From: JBBDNV01 sp040877415
Lineage (GTDB): Bacteria > Planctomycetota > Planctomycetia > Pirellulales > PALSA-1355
NCBI GenBank assembly: GCA_040877415.1
Contig: JBBDNV010000182.1
Span: 1 to 11,946, forward strand
Direction of reading: 5' to 3'
DNA length: 11,946 nucleotides
A program made the position numbers and the translations under genes. Positions within the stretch are counted from its first letter, which is position 1; each line of letters starts with the position of its first letter. The notes beneath the pieces were generated by a model that made no database searches, had not been told where the DNA came from, and saw only the letters and a list, made by a program, of their open reading frames with translations. Positions 1-6,667 of the stretch are shown one piece after another.

Positions 1-270
1 AATCCCAACCTTGTAACCAATTTCAGAAACCCTGCAAACCGCAGGCTGCACCCGCCCTGGCCGAAAACGTGCGTTGACGGCCGGGCGAAAACCTGATTTA
101 AGGTACCGTGGGCCACTCTCAGCGCGCGCCAAAGTTCTTCACTTCGGGGGGTGCGATGGAATTCCGCGCCGCGAATTACTCTAAATCCAACGCGCGCGGT
201 CACTTCCGCGCGGCGCGGGCCATTCTTCGCGCGCACGCTGTATAGCTATGAAAAACTCCCGCCCCATTTC

Positions 271-298
271 CAGGCCAAGTGGCCTGATTTTGAAAATC
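271..298. repeat. Two adjoining palindromes
   Basis: CAGGCCA (271-277) and TGGCCTG (280-286) form a near-perfect palindrome. It is directly abutted by GATTTT (286-291) and AAAATC (293-298) around a single G. Both lie in the 3' region of the minus-strand SMP-30-like gene. They could be part of a repeat element or of a 3'-end structure in RNA; the sequence alone does not decide. Confidence 0.45.
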
Positions 299-299
299 G

Positions 300-333
300 A
301 AAAAAGCCACCCGCGTTGTCGCAAAGCGACAAC
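300..333 (-). terminator. Possible terminator hairpin of the exported SMP-30-like gene
   Basis: GTTGTCGC (315-322) and GCGACAAC (326-333) form an 8-bp perfect stem with a 3-nt loop, about 38 nt past the stop of the minus-strand gene. On the minus strand it is followed after 9 nt by a run of six T (300-305). That gap is longer than in a classical rho-independent terminator, so the call is tentative. The same hairpin may instead be part of a dispersed repeat. Confidence 0.35.
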
Positions 334-371
334 AGAAAGTTGAGCGGGAGAAAGTAGAAGCGAGTTCGACG

Positions 372-1403
372 CTACCAGCCCTTGCCCTTGGTGGCGAGCT
401 TCACGCGCACCAGGTACATGTCGGCGGTGATGTACAGCGTGCTGCCGTCATCGCCCCAGTTGCAGTTGGCCGTGGCTTCGCCCGTTTCGAAAGTGCCCAG
501 GTGCGTGCCGTCGGGAGCGAATATGTGCACGCCGCCTGGCCCGGTGGCGAACAGGTTGCCCAGCGCGTCGGCTTTCATGCCGTCGGGCAAACCCTTCCTG
601 CCCTCTTTGACCCAGGCGGTCGCATCGAAAAACACGCGCCCCTTGGCCAGCGTGCCGTCGGGCTTCACGTCATACGCCATCCAGATGGCCGCCTGGGGAT
701 CGCTCTGCGCGACGTAGAGCGTCCTTTCGTCGGGTGAAAACGCGATGCCGTTGGGCCGCGTCATGTCGCTGGTCAAGAGCGTCAACTGCCCGTCGTTGCT
801 CAGCCGATAGACGCCGCAAAAGTCGAGCTCGCGCCGGGGATCGTCAAAATTTTTCGGCAGCCCGTAGGGCGGATCGGTGAAGTACAAATCGCCGTTCGAC
901 TTGAACGTCGAGTCGTTGGGGCTGTTGAGCCTTTTGCCCTGGTAGTTGTCGACGAGCGTTCTTTTGCCGCCCTCCCTTTCCAGCCGCGAGACGCGCCGGT
1001 CGCCGTGTTCGCAGAAGATAATCCGGCCCAGGGCGTCGACGTTCAACCCGTTCGAGCCCGGCTCGGGGCTGTAGTCGACGACTCCGGTGTAGCCCGACGG
1101 TTTCAGGAACAGGCTCGTGCCATCGCCCTCTTTCCATTTCATGACGCTGTTCTTCGGAATGTCGGAGAACAGCAGGTAGCCGCCGTCTTTGATCCACACC
1201 GGACCTTCCGACCAGTCGAGCCCGTCGGCGAGCTGTTCCATGCGGGCATCGGGGGGCACGATCTTGTCGAGCCGCGGGTCCTTGCGCACGATCTTTCCGA
1301 AGCTGGGGTATTTCTCGGCGCCCCGGCTTGCCGGACAAGCAACGAGCACAAGGGCCAAGGGCGCCAAGAACGCAAAACCATACGTCGCGGTGCGAGACAT
1401 CAT
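372..1403 (-). CDS. Exported SMP-30/gluconolactonase-like hydrolase
   Basis: A 343-residue protein of the SMP-30/gluconolactonase/LRE-like family: six-bladed propellers that bind a divalent metal and usually open lactone rings of sugar acids. Visible landmarks are SEGPVW with E66, NSPND with N163, RPNGIAFSPD with N218 and LPDGM with D274. These match the metal- and substrate-binding Glu, Asn, Asn and Asp of the family. The N-terminus is hydrophobic (residues 9-22). LVAC at 20-23 fits a lipobox, so it may be a lipoprotein anchored at C23; cleavage near A29 by signal peptidase I is the alternative. ATG at 1403 is preferred over the TTG one codon upstream because GGAGG lies 7 nt before it. It is the last gene of the minus-strand block, 83 nt after glpG. 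The true substrate cannot be read from sequence. A second family member lies at 2889-3833. Confidence 0.9.
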   Translation of the reverse strand: MMSRTATYGFAFLAPLALVLVACPASRGAEKYPSFGKIVRKDPRLDKIVPPDARMEQLADGLDWSEGPVWIKDGGYLLFSDIPKNSVMKWKEGDGTSLFLKPSGYTGVVDYSPEPGSNGLNVDALGRIIFCEHGDRRVSRLEREGGKRTLVDNYQGKRLNSPNDSTFKSNGDLYFTDPPYGLPKNFDDPRRELDFCGVYRLSNDGQLTLLTSDMTRPNGIAFSPDERTLYVAQSDPQAAIWMAYDVKPDGTLAKGRVFFDATAWVKEGRKGLPDGMKADALGNLFATGPGGVHIFAPDGTHLGTFETGEATANCNWGDDGSTLYITADMYLVRVKLATKGKGW

Positions 1404-1410
1404 CAAAAGA

Positions 1411-1415
1411 CCTCC
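1411..1415 (-). promoter_or_regulatory. Shine-Dalgarno sequence of the exported SMP-30-like gene
   Basis: GGAGG on the minus strand lies 7 nt before ATG 1403. It decides between that ATG and the TTG at 1406, which would leave only 4 nt. Confidence 0.7.
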
Positions 1416-1486
1416 GGGGCGGGTGCTTTGGTCAAGGGTGTGGAGCAGTTCATCGTGTCTACGCTAGCCGCTCTCGTGTTGGAGCG

Positions 1487-2350
1487 TCAAGTATTTCGGC
1501 GCAAGGTCTTTTGGAGGTGCGGCAGGCAACCCAATGCGGCCCCGGCGGCCAGGCCCACGCCGTGAGCCCAGTTGGCCACGTTGGGAATGGCGCCGATCGC
1601 GCACAGGGCAAACCAGCCCATCATCAACATGGGGACCATCGGGCGCAGATACAGTCCCGAGGTGGGATCGAGCCGGCCGCGCACCCAGGCATAGCCGAAC
1701 AGCCCATATACGACTCCCGACATGCCGACGAAATTCGGGCCGACGGCCAGGTATTGTCCGTAGTTGGAAGCTACGGCCACCAGGAGCACCAGGGCCGCGA
1801 AGCGCAGCGAGCCGAGCCGGCGCTCGATGAGCGTGCCCAGGTCAAAGAGCCAGAACATGTTGAACACGAGGTGCAGCGGATTGGCATTGAGCGCCGCATG
1901 CAAGAAGACGGGGGTCACCAGGCGCCAGACCTGGCCTTCGAGAATCTTGGGCCACGAAAACAGCCAGAGGTTCTCGTGCACCTGGAAAATGTCCAGCGCC
2001 AGGGCGACGCTGGCAATGACCATCAACAGCGTAATGGGGCGGCGCCGCCAGGGCTTGGCCCACTCGTCGCGCATGTCGATAAAATTGCGGTCGGCCTGCT
2101 TTTTCTTTTCGGTGGCCTCGCGGCGTGCGAGGCGCGCGGCGTGTTCGGCGGCCTTGTAACGCTCGTCGTTCGGCTCGAGCCGAAACTGTTCCAGCTCCTG
2201 CTTGCTGCGTGGAATCTGGTTTTCGTCGTGGATCCAGAGCGCCCACTGGCCATCGGACGGCTCGATCTTGGACGTGATTCCCAGCGAAAGCAGGTAGTTG
2301 GCAAATCGCTCGGCGTCTTGTTTGGTCGTGATGGTTCCGGCTTGCCGCAT
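1487..2350 (-). CDS. glpG: Rhomboid intramembrane serine protease, GlpG type
   Basis: A 287-residue polytopic inner-membrane serine protease that cleaves membrane proteins within or near the bilayer. It follows the GlpG plan: a soluble N-terminal domain (about 1-100) with a charged linker (60-98), then six predicted membrane segments. The catalytic dyad is visible: S211 in GMSGVVYGLFGY and H263 in NWAHGVGLAAG. H160 and N164 (HLVFN), the oxyanion-hole residues, sit as in E. coli GlpG (S201, H254, H150, N154), and the tract around 172-231 (ERRLGS, AWVRGRLDP, SGLYL) follows GlpG closely. The N-terminal ATG has no clear Shine-Dalgarno sequence. The gene lies between an unknown 99-residue gene and an exported SMP-30-like gene; unlike the E. 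coli arrangement, no glpR or glpE is adjacent. The substrate is unknown. Confidence 0.92.
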   Translation of the reverse strand: MRQAGTITTKQDAERFANYLLSLGITSKIEPSDGQWALWIHDENQIPRSKQELEQFRLEPNDERYKAAEHAARLARREATEKKKQADRNFIDMRDEWAKPWRRRPITLLMVIASVALALDIFQVHENLWLFSWPKILEGQVWRLVTPVFLHAALNANPLHLVFNMFWLFDLGTLIERRLGSLRFAALVLLVAVASNYGQYLAVGPNFVGMSGVVYGLFGYAWVRGRLDPTSGLYLRPMVPMLMMGWFALCAIGAIPNVANWAHGVGLAAGAALGCLPHLQKTLRRNT

Positions 2351-2451
2351 GGCTGAGCGTCGTTCGTTGGTGGCGAAGAGGGTTGTGGTGCTGGCCGGAG
2401 ATCGGGTCGCGCGACGCTCTGGCTAGTGCTCTGTCAGTGTTTGAATTTCGG

Positions 2452-2482
2452 GTGCCACTGCTGGCTTGCCCAGCAGTGGCAC
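2452..2482. repeat. Hairpin repeat, copy 1
   Basis: A perfect 13-bp inverted repeat, GTGCCACTGCTGG (2452-2464) and CCAGCAGTGGCAC (2470-2482), closes a 5-nt loop CTTGC. It lies 10 nt past the stop of the 99-residue gene and about 100 nt before glpG. The plus strand reads GGTGCCAC-N4-GGCTTGYCC, the same pattern as the minus strand of copy 2 at 10031-10071. Neither strand has a T-run directly after the stem, so a simple terminator role is not supported for this copy. I believe such elements are dispersed in planctomycete genomes, but that is recollection. Confidence 0.75.
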
Positions 2483-2492
2483 ACACACGACA

Positions 2493-2792
2493 TTAGGTCT
2501 CGAGCCGCACGCGCTCGACGTCGTTGGCGACCATCCATTCGAGCCACATCTGCTGCTCGTCAGTGATTTCGGCTTCGGTCTGATGCTCGCTGTCGAGCGG
2601 CGAGACGAGCAAAAGCACGCCGTCGGCCAGCCAGCGCCGCGCTTCTTCCAGTCGGACCCAGTACTGGCCGGCCGGCAACGGCGGGACACCGCGCTCGCCC
2701 GGCGGGGTCATGAAATACGCGATGTCGTGTTTGAATCGCGCCGGCATTTCCAGCGGCGCCAATTCGGGGCGTTCGACGGCAAAAACTCGCAT
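2493..2792 (-). CDS. Conserved-looking unknown small protein
   Basis: A 99-residue soluble protein that I do not recognise. It has no signal peptide, membrane segment or cysteine. The N-terminal part is basic and proline-rich (residues 8-42), followed by a predicted helix (YWVRLEEARRWLADGVL, about 44-60). The C-terminal half is acidic and probably helical (TEAEITDEQQMWLEWM, about 72-87). I chose ATG 2792; the frame stays open to a GTG at 2855, but those 21 extra residues are cysteine- and arginine-rich and look non-coding. GGAGG is present but 15 nt upstream of the ATG, longer than usual. It sits 96 nt after the cytoplasmic SMP-30-like gene and 142 nt before glpG. The W/E/L-rich composition and clean codon use support a real gene; function unknown. 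Confidence 0.65.
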   Translation of the reverse strand: MRVFAVERPELAPLEMPARFKHDIAYFMTPPGERGVPPLPAGQYWVRLEEARRWLADGVLLLVSPLDSEHQTEAEITDEQQMWLEWMVANDVERVRLET

Positions 2793-2888
2793 GGCAAAGA
2801 TCGTCTGCCTCCGTGTTCGCAAGCATTCGTCCCCTAGCGTACCACAACGCGCCACCGCAGGCCACGCTCAGGCTGTCGACTTGGCGCT

Positions 2889-3833
2889 TTATGTCAGCGG
2901 CGGATAGAGCGAGTAGCCGCTGACCTGGGTTTCGAATTGAAACAACGTTTTGCCCGCGGTGACAAAGAGCGTTTTCATCTCCGGCCCTGCGAAGGTCAGG
3001 TTTGTCAGCACGTCCTCGGGAATCGGGATTCTGCCCAGCAATTTGCCCTCGGGCGAGATGACGTGGATGCCGGTTTGCACTTCGGTTGTTTCGTACGGGT
3101 TTCGTGCTTTCAACACGCCCGCGGCGACCCACAGATTGCCTTTGCGGTCGAGACGCATTCCGTCCCCGCCGCGTCCGCGCCCGAAATCGTACACCAGCCG
3201 CTGATGGGCCGGGCTGCCGTCGCTCTCGACGTCGAAGGCCCAGATCTTGCGGTTGCCCCCTGCGACGTTGTGGCTGTCGATGACGTACAGCGTCTTGTCG
3301 TCGGGCGTGATCGCCAGTCCGTTGGGCCGGCCGATCTGGGGCTGCGAAACGACCCGCCGCACGGTTTTTCCGTCGATGCAGTAGACGGCCTCGCAGCCCA
3401 TTTCCAGGCTGTCGTGGTCGATCCAGTAGTAGGGATCGGTAAACCAGATGCGTCCGCGGGTGTCGACGCAAGCGTCGTTGGGCGCGTTGTAGCGCTTGCC
3501 TTCGAAGCGATCGGTGAGCACTTCGACTTTGCCCGTTTCCACGTCGGTGCGCACAATGCGCCGTCTTCCGCCTGGGCCGAATTCGCCGCCTTCACAACTG
3601 ATCAGGCGTCCTAGGGCGTCGAACGTGTTGCCGTTGGTCCGCCCGCTGTCTTCGCGAAACACCGAAACCGCGCCGTCGGGCGCCATCTTGAGAATGCGGT
3701 TGCCCGCGATGTCGCTAAAATACAAGTCGCCGCTTTTGTGCCAAGCCGGCCCTTCCAGAAAGCACACACTGGCGGCCGTTTTGGCTTTCGTGCCGGCAGC
3801 CACCAGGCCGGCGGGCAAATCGACGTTCGGCAT
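2889..3833 (-). CDS. Cytoplasmic SMP-30/gluconolactonase-like hydrolase
   Basis: A 314-residue member of the SMP-30/gluconolactonase propeller family, without a signal peptide, so probably cytoplasmic. Family residues are all present: E27 in FLEGPAW, N119 in NAPND, N171 in RPNGLAITPD and D224 in GGDGM. They correspond to the metal and substrate ligands of characterised lactonases. Length matches the family (about 290-320). ATG 3833 has GGGAGG 10 nt upstream; the TTG at 3851 would run through that Shine-Dalgarno sequence and is rejected. It is the first gene of the minus-strand block and divergent from the CoA-transferase at 3954. A family role in sugar-acid lactone or xenobiotic lactone hydrolysis is likely; no sugar-acid dehydrogenase or transporter is nearby to narrow it. 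It is clearly related to, but diverged from, the exported paralogue at 372-1403. Confidence 0.88.
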   Translation of the reverse strand: MPNVDLPAGLVAAGTKAKTAASVCFLEGPAWHKSGDLYFSDIAGNRILKMAPDGAVSVFREDSGRTNGNTFDALGRLISCEGGEFGPGGRRRIVRTDVETGKVEVLTDRFEGKRYNAPNDACVDTRGRIWFTDPYYWIDHDSLEMGCEAVYCIDGKTVRRVVSQPQIGRPNGLAITPDDKTLYVIDSHNVAGGNRKIWAFDVESDGSPAHQRLVYDFGRGRGGDGMRLDRKGNLWVAAGVLKARNPYETTEVQTGIHVISPEGKLLGRIPIPEDVLTNLTFAGPEMKTLFVTAGKTLFQFETQVSGYSLYPPLT

Positions 3834-3843
3834 ACTGCTTGGC

Positions 3844-3849
3844 CCTCCC
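3844..3849 (-). promoter_or_regulatory. Shine-Dalgarno sequence of the cytoplasmic SMP-30-like gene
   Basis: GGGAGG on the minus strand lies 10 nt before ATG 3833. The longer reading frame from TTG 3851 would translate through it, which argues for the ATG. Confidence 0.6.
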
Positions 3850-3906
3850 AAAAGCGCCCAATCTCGCAGGCCCCACGATCAAAATCAAGTTGCCCTCGGA
3901 ATACCC

Positions 3907-3945
3907 GCTAACCGTATGTTTCCCTCGCATGCGCGTCGGGTTAGC
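3907..3945. repeat. Inverted repeat in the divergent intergenic region
   Basis: GCTAACC (3907-3913) and GGTTAGC (3939-3945) form a 7-bp inverted repeat over a 25-nt spacer, which itself holds the palindrome CGCATGCG (3926-3933). It fills the region just before the CoA-transferase start. Read on the minus strand the right half is CTAACCCGACGCG then GCGAGGGA, a motif that I recall as a dispersed element in planctomycetes (recollection, not tested). It could be a mobile hairpin repeat or an operator for the divergent genes. Confidence 0.5.
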
Positions 3946-3953
3946 ATGATGCC

Positions 3954-4814
3954 ATGCAACCGCTGGCCGGAATCAAGATGGTGTCGACTGCGTTCAATAT
4001 GCCGGGGCCGGCGGCGGTCTGGCAACTGCACCGCTTTGGCGCGAGCGTGGTCAAGGTCGAACCTCCGACCGGCGATCCGCTCGCGCGGAACTGCCCCGAG
4101 TTGTATCGCGAACTAACCGCAGGTCAGCACGTTGTCCGACTCGATCTAAAGCAGCCGGCTGGACGTGAGCAGATCGACGCGCATCTGGCTGAAGCCGACT
4201 TGCTGCTTACCTCCACGTTGCCTTCCTCGCTGGCGAGGTTGCGCCTGTCGTGGGAACGTCTGCACGCCGAGTTTCCGCGGCTGTGCCAGGTGGCGATCGT
4301 CGGCTACGCGCCGCCGAACGAAGAATTGACCGGTCACGATCTGACGTATCAGGCGAGCGTGGGGCTGCTCGCTCCGCCGGCGATGCCGCTTACGCTTTTG
4401 GCCGACATGGCCGGCGCGCAGACCGCGGTCACGCACGCGCTGGCCGTCTTGCAGGAGCGAGCGCGAACGGGCCAGGGTGTTTTCAGCTACGTGCCGATCG
4501 CCGGCGCGCTCGATTTTTTCACAATCCCGCTGCGTTATGACATCACCGCGCCCGGCGGACGGCTCGCCGGCACGCTGCCGATGTACAACCTCTATCCGAC
4601 GCGCGACGGCTGGCTGGCCGTGGGCGCCCTGGAGCCGCAATTCTGGGCGAAAATGCAGGAGCTGTTGGGCCTCAAGGAAGGAACCTACGAGGAGCTTAAG
4701 GGCATTTTCGCCACGCGAACCGCGGCCGATTGGGAAAGCTGGGCCATCGAGAATCGCCTGCCGATCGCGGCCGTCCGGAAGGCGGAAGGCGGAAGGCAGA
4801 AGTCAGGAGGCTGA
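3954..4814 (+). CDS. Family III CoA-transferase / acyl-CoA racemase-like, short form
   Basis: A 286-residue protein of the CaiB/BaiF family III CoA-transferases, closest in layout to alpha-methylacyl-CoA racemase. Landmarks are the N-terminal Rossmann start LAGIKMV, the FGASVVKVEPP segment (28-38), LDLKQPAG (63-70), and GHDLTYQA with D129 at the catalytic Asp position. LLADMAGAQ (148-156), the C-terminal YNLYPTRDGWLAVGALEPQFW (211-231) and DWESW follow. Family members are usually 350-400 residues; this one lacks most of the segment after LPIAAV and ends in a tail encoded by a GGAAGGC heptamer repeat. It may be a naturally compact clade or a 3'-truncated gene; activity is therefore uncertain. 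No clear Shine-Dalgarno sequence precedes ATG 3954; ATG 3978 is an alternative but would delete the first strand. It precedes an acyl-CoA ligase by 130 bp, which fits CoA-ester metabolism. Confidence 0.82.
   Translation: MQPLAGIKMVSTAFNMPGPAAVWQLHRFGASVVKVEPPTGDPLARNCPELYRELTAGQHVVRLDLKQPAGREQIDAHLAEADLLLTSTLPSSLARLRLSWERLHAEFPRLCQVAIVGYAPPNEELTGHDLTYQASVGLLAPPAMPLTLLADMAGAQTAVTHALAVLQERARTGQGVFSYVPIAGALDFFTIPLRYDITAPGGRLAGTLPMYNLYPTRDGWLAVGALEPQFWAKMQELLGLKEGTYEELKGIFATRTAADWESWAIENRLPIAAVRKAEGGRQKSGG
4777..4797. repeat. Heptamer tandem repeat (GGAAGGC)3
   Basis: Three exact copies of GGAAGGC, followed by a degenerate purine-rich tail (AGAAG, AGGAGG), cover the last codons and stop region of the CoA-transferase. 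The encoded tail (RKAEGGRQKSGG) has no family counterpart. This suggests that spacer-type repeat DNA now provides the C-terminus. Confidence 0.7.
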
Positions 4815-4832
4815 AGCGGGAGCGGGGGTGTG

Positions 4833-4859
4833 TTGCCACGCGTTTCGGCGGGTTACAAT
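4833..4859 (+). promoter_or_regulatory. Candidate sigma-70-type promoter of the acyl-CoA ligase gene
   Basis: TTGCCA (4833-4838) and TACAAT (4854-4859) each match five of six consensus bases, but the spacer is 15 bp, shorter than the preferred 17. A start near 4866 would give a leader of about 80 nt before ATG 4945. Its position in the 130-bp gap suggests that the ligase has its own promoter. Confidence 0.35.
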
Positions 4860-4933
4860 TGACGCGGCGGACACGTCCCGCGCTTCGCAAACGACAAATC
4901 GTCACCACCACCATCCACACGCGATTCTTCGAC

Positions 4934-4939
4934 GAGGAA
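4934..4939 (+). promoter_or_regulatory. Shine-Dalgarno sequence of the acyl-CoA ligase
   Basis: GAGGAA lies 5 nt before ATG 4945 (GAGG core 7 nt before). It fixes the start; the reading frame is open far upstream to 4477, inside the CoA-transferase, but that extension is a shadow. Confidence 0.7.
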
Positions 4940-4944
4940 CGACC

Positions 4945-6582
4945 ATGCACGGCCTGATCATGGACTTCCAACTGACCATTCCCGCGATGCTGCGCCGCAG
5001 CGAGCAGTTGCACTTCGATCGCGAGATCGTCACGCGGCGGCCCGACAAGTCGCTCCACCGCTACACCAACGGCGACATGATCCGCCGGGCCAAGCGGCTG
5101 GCCGTGGCGCTTAAGAAACTGGGGCTCGAAGACGGCGACCGCGTGGCCACCTTCTGCTGGAATCACTATCAGCACCTGGAATCCTATATGGCGATTCCCT
5201 GTGCCGGCGGCGTGCTGCACACGCTCAATCTGCGGCTGCACGAAAATGATCTGACCTACATCGCCGGACATGCCGGCGACAAGATCGCGATTGTCGACGA
5301 AGTGCTATGGGATTTGTTTGCCAGGTTTCGCAAGGGGGGCGGGTTCAAGCGGGTGATCGTCGTCCGCGCCACCGACAAGCCGCTTCCGAAAGACACGCTC
5401 GACTACGAGGCACTGCTCGCCGACGCCGACGAGTCGAAGTTCGAGTATCTCGATCTGGACGAACGACAAGCCGCCGCCATGTGCTACACGTCCGGAACGA
5501 CCGGCATGCCCAAGGGCGTACTGGCCTCGCACCGGGCCATCGTCCTGCACTCAATGGGCGCCGCCATGGTCGACACCATGGGGCTGGGCGAACGCGACGT
5601 CGTGATGGCCGTCGTGCCCATGTTCCACGCCAACGCCTGGGGTTTGCCCTACACCTGCCTGCTGGTCGGATCGAAGCAAGTCTTCCCCGGACCGCACCTC
5701 GACCCGCCCAGCCTGCTCGAGCTTTTGGCGGGCGAGAGGGTGACGATCACCGGCGGCGTGCCCACGATCTGGCTGGGCATGCTCGAGATTCTGGACGAGA
5801 ACCCGGGCAAGTACGATCTTTCGAGCTTGCGCGCGGTCGTCACCGGCGGCTCGGCGGCGCCGCGCAGCATGATCGAGGGCTTTGCCGAGCGGCACGGCCT
5901 GCGGATGTTGCACGCCTGGGGCATGACCGAGCTGTGCCCGATGGGCACCATCGGCAGCATTCCGTATCGGCTGGCCGATGCGTCCGCCCAAGAGCAATAC
6001 GACTTCCAGGCGAAGCAGGGCCGCCCGTGCCCCCTGGTCGAAATCCGGGCCCGCGGCGAAAACGGCCTCGTTCCCTGGGACGGCCGGTCGATGGGCGAGC
6101 TGGAGGTGCGCGGTCCCTGGATTGCCAGCGGCTATTACAACAGGCCCGACGCTCAGGCGTCGTTTACCGAAGACGGCTGGTTCAAGACCGGCGACATCGT
6201 GGCCATCGACAAGTTCGGCTGCCTGCACTTGCAGGATCGGGCCAAGGACGTGATCAAGAGCGGCGGCGAATGGATCAGCTCCGTGGCGCTGGAAAACGCG
6301 CTGATGGGCCATCCGGCCGTGGCCGAAGCGGCCGTGATTCCGGCCGCGCATCCCAAGTGGGACGAGCGGCCGCTGGCGATCGTGGTGTTGAAAAAGGAGC
6401 GAGCCGCCACGCCCGGCGAGCTGATCGACTTTTTGCGGCCGCACTTTGCCAAGTGGTGGCTGCCCGACGCGGTGGAGTTCGCCGACGAAATCCCCCGCAC
6501 GTCGGCCGGCAAGTTTTTGAAGACCGCCCTGCGGGAAAAATACGGCAACTACTACGCCCAGACCGCGGGCGCTAAAATGTGA
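4945..6582 (+). CDS. AlkK-like medium/long-chain acyl-CoA ligase
   Basis: A 545-residue ATP-dependent acyl-CoA ligase of the ANL superfamily, most like the AlkK-type fatty-acid ligases. It adenylates a carboxylic acid and transfers it to CoA. The N-terminus MHGLIMDFQLTIP (1-13) is typical of that subgroup. Motifs in order: phosphate loop YTSGTTGMPKG (181-191), MFHANAWGLPY (227-236), HAWGMTE (323-329), GWFKTGD with D417, R432 in the hinge region DRAKDVIKSGGEW (431-443), and PRTSAGK with catalytic K523. All key residues are intact and length is normal for the family. It follows the CoA-transferase by 130 bp and precedes a thiolase by 85 bp, which supports fatty-acid or branched-acid degradation. 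Chain length cannot be read from sequence. A role on aromatic or other carboxylates is the main alternative. Confidence 0.93.
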   Translation: MHGLIMDFQLTIPAMLRRSEQLHFDREIVTRRPDKSLHRYTNGDMIRRAKRLAVALKKLGLEDGDRVATFCWNHYQHLESYMAIPCAGGVLHTLNLRLHENDLTYIAGHAGDKIAIVDEVLWDLFARFRKGGGFKRVIVVRATDKPLPKDTLDYEALLADADESKFEYLDLDERQAAAMCYTSGTTGMPKGVLASHRAIVLHSMGAAMVDTMGLGERDVVMAVVPMFHANAWGLPYTCLLVGSKQVFPGPHLDPPSLLELLAGERVTITGGVPTIWLGMLEILDENPGKYDLSSLRAVVTGGSAAPRSMIEGFAERHGLRMLHAWGMTELCPMGTIGSIPYRLADASAQEQYDFQAKQGRPCPLVEIRARGENGLVPWDGRSMGELEVRGPWIASGYYNRPDAQASFTEDGWFKTGDIVAIDKFGCLHLQDRAKDVIKSGGEWISSVALENALMGHPAVAEAAVIPAAHPKWDERPLAIVVLKKERAATPGELIDFLRPHFAKWWLPDAVEFADEIPRTSAGKFLKTALREKYGNYYAQTAGAKM

Positions 6583-6654
6583 AAGGGACGTTTTGCCCGG
6601 AGCCAACGGCGACGGCGGATCGTCCCACGCCAGCCCAAGCTTCATCTTCACAGC

Positions 6655-6660
6655 GAGGAA
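6655..6660 (+). promoter_or_regulatory. Shine-Dalgarno sequence of the thiolase
   Basis: GAGGAA lies 7 nt before ATG 6668 and decides for that start over the in-frame TTG at 6593, whose extra 25 residues do not look like thiolase sequence. Confidence 0.7.
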
Positions 6661-6667
6661 ACCGATC

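Larger units (their letters stand above)
1..371. other. Gene-free stretch rich in inverted repeats
   Basis: I see no convincing gene here. The only open frame of note (151-357, plus) has no Shine-Dalgarno sequence, resembles no family I know and runs straight through palindromes, so I do not call it. The stretch holds a GC-rich inverted repeat (CGCGCGG at 193-199 with CCGCGCG at 206-212) and three closely packed palindromes at 271-333, listed separately. It lies downstream of the minus-strand gene ending at 372, so part of it is probably that gene's 3' region. Anything further left is outside the window. Confidence 0.6.

Noticed and set aside
151..357. 68-codon plus-strand open frame in the left gene-free stretch
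   Set aside because: No Shine-Dalgarno sequence, no family resemblance, arginine-rich composition, and it runs through several palindromes; it looks like repeat DNA without stops.
1328..2356. Long plus-strand open frame opposite glpG
   Set aside because: Shadow of glpG, whose catalytic and membrane features are unmistakable on the minus strand; the shadow has no recognisable domain.
3890..3920. Possible -35/-10 pair TTGCCC and TATGTT before the CoA-transferase
   Set aside because: Spacer of 19 bp and weak matches within a palindromic repeat; not better than chance.
4477..4944. N-terminal extension of the acyl-CoA ligase frame
   Set aside because: It lies within the CoA-transferase gene in another frame and crosses an intergenic region; ATG 4945 with GAGGAA starts the typical AlkK-like N-terminus.
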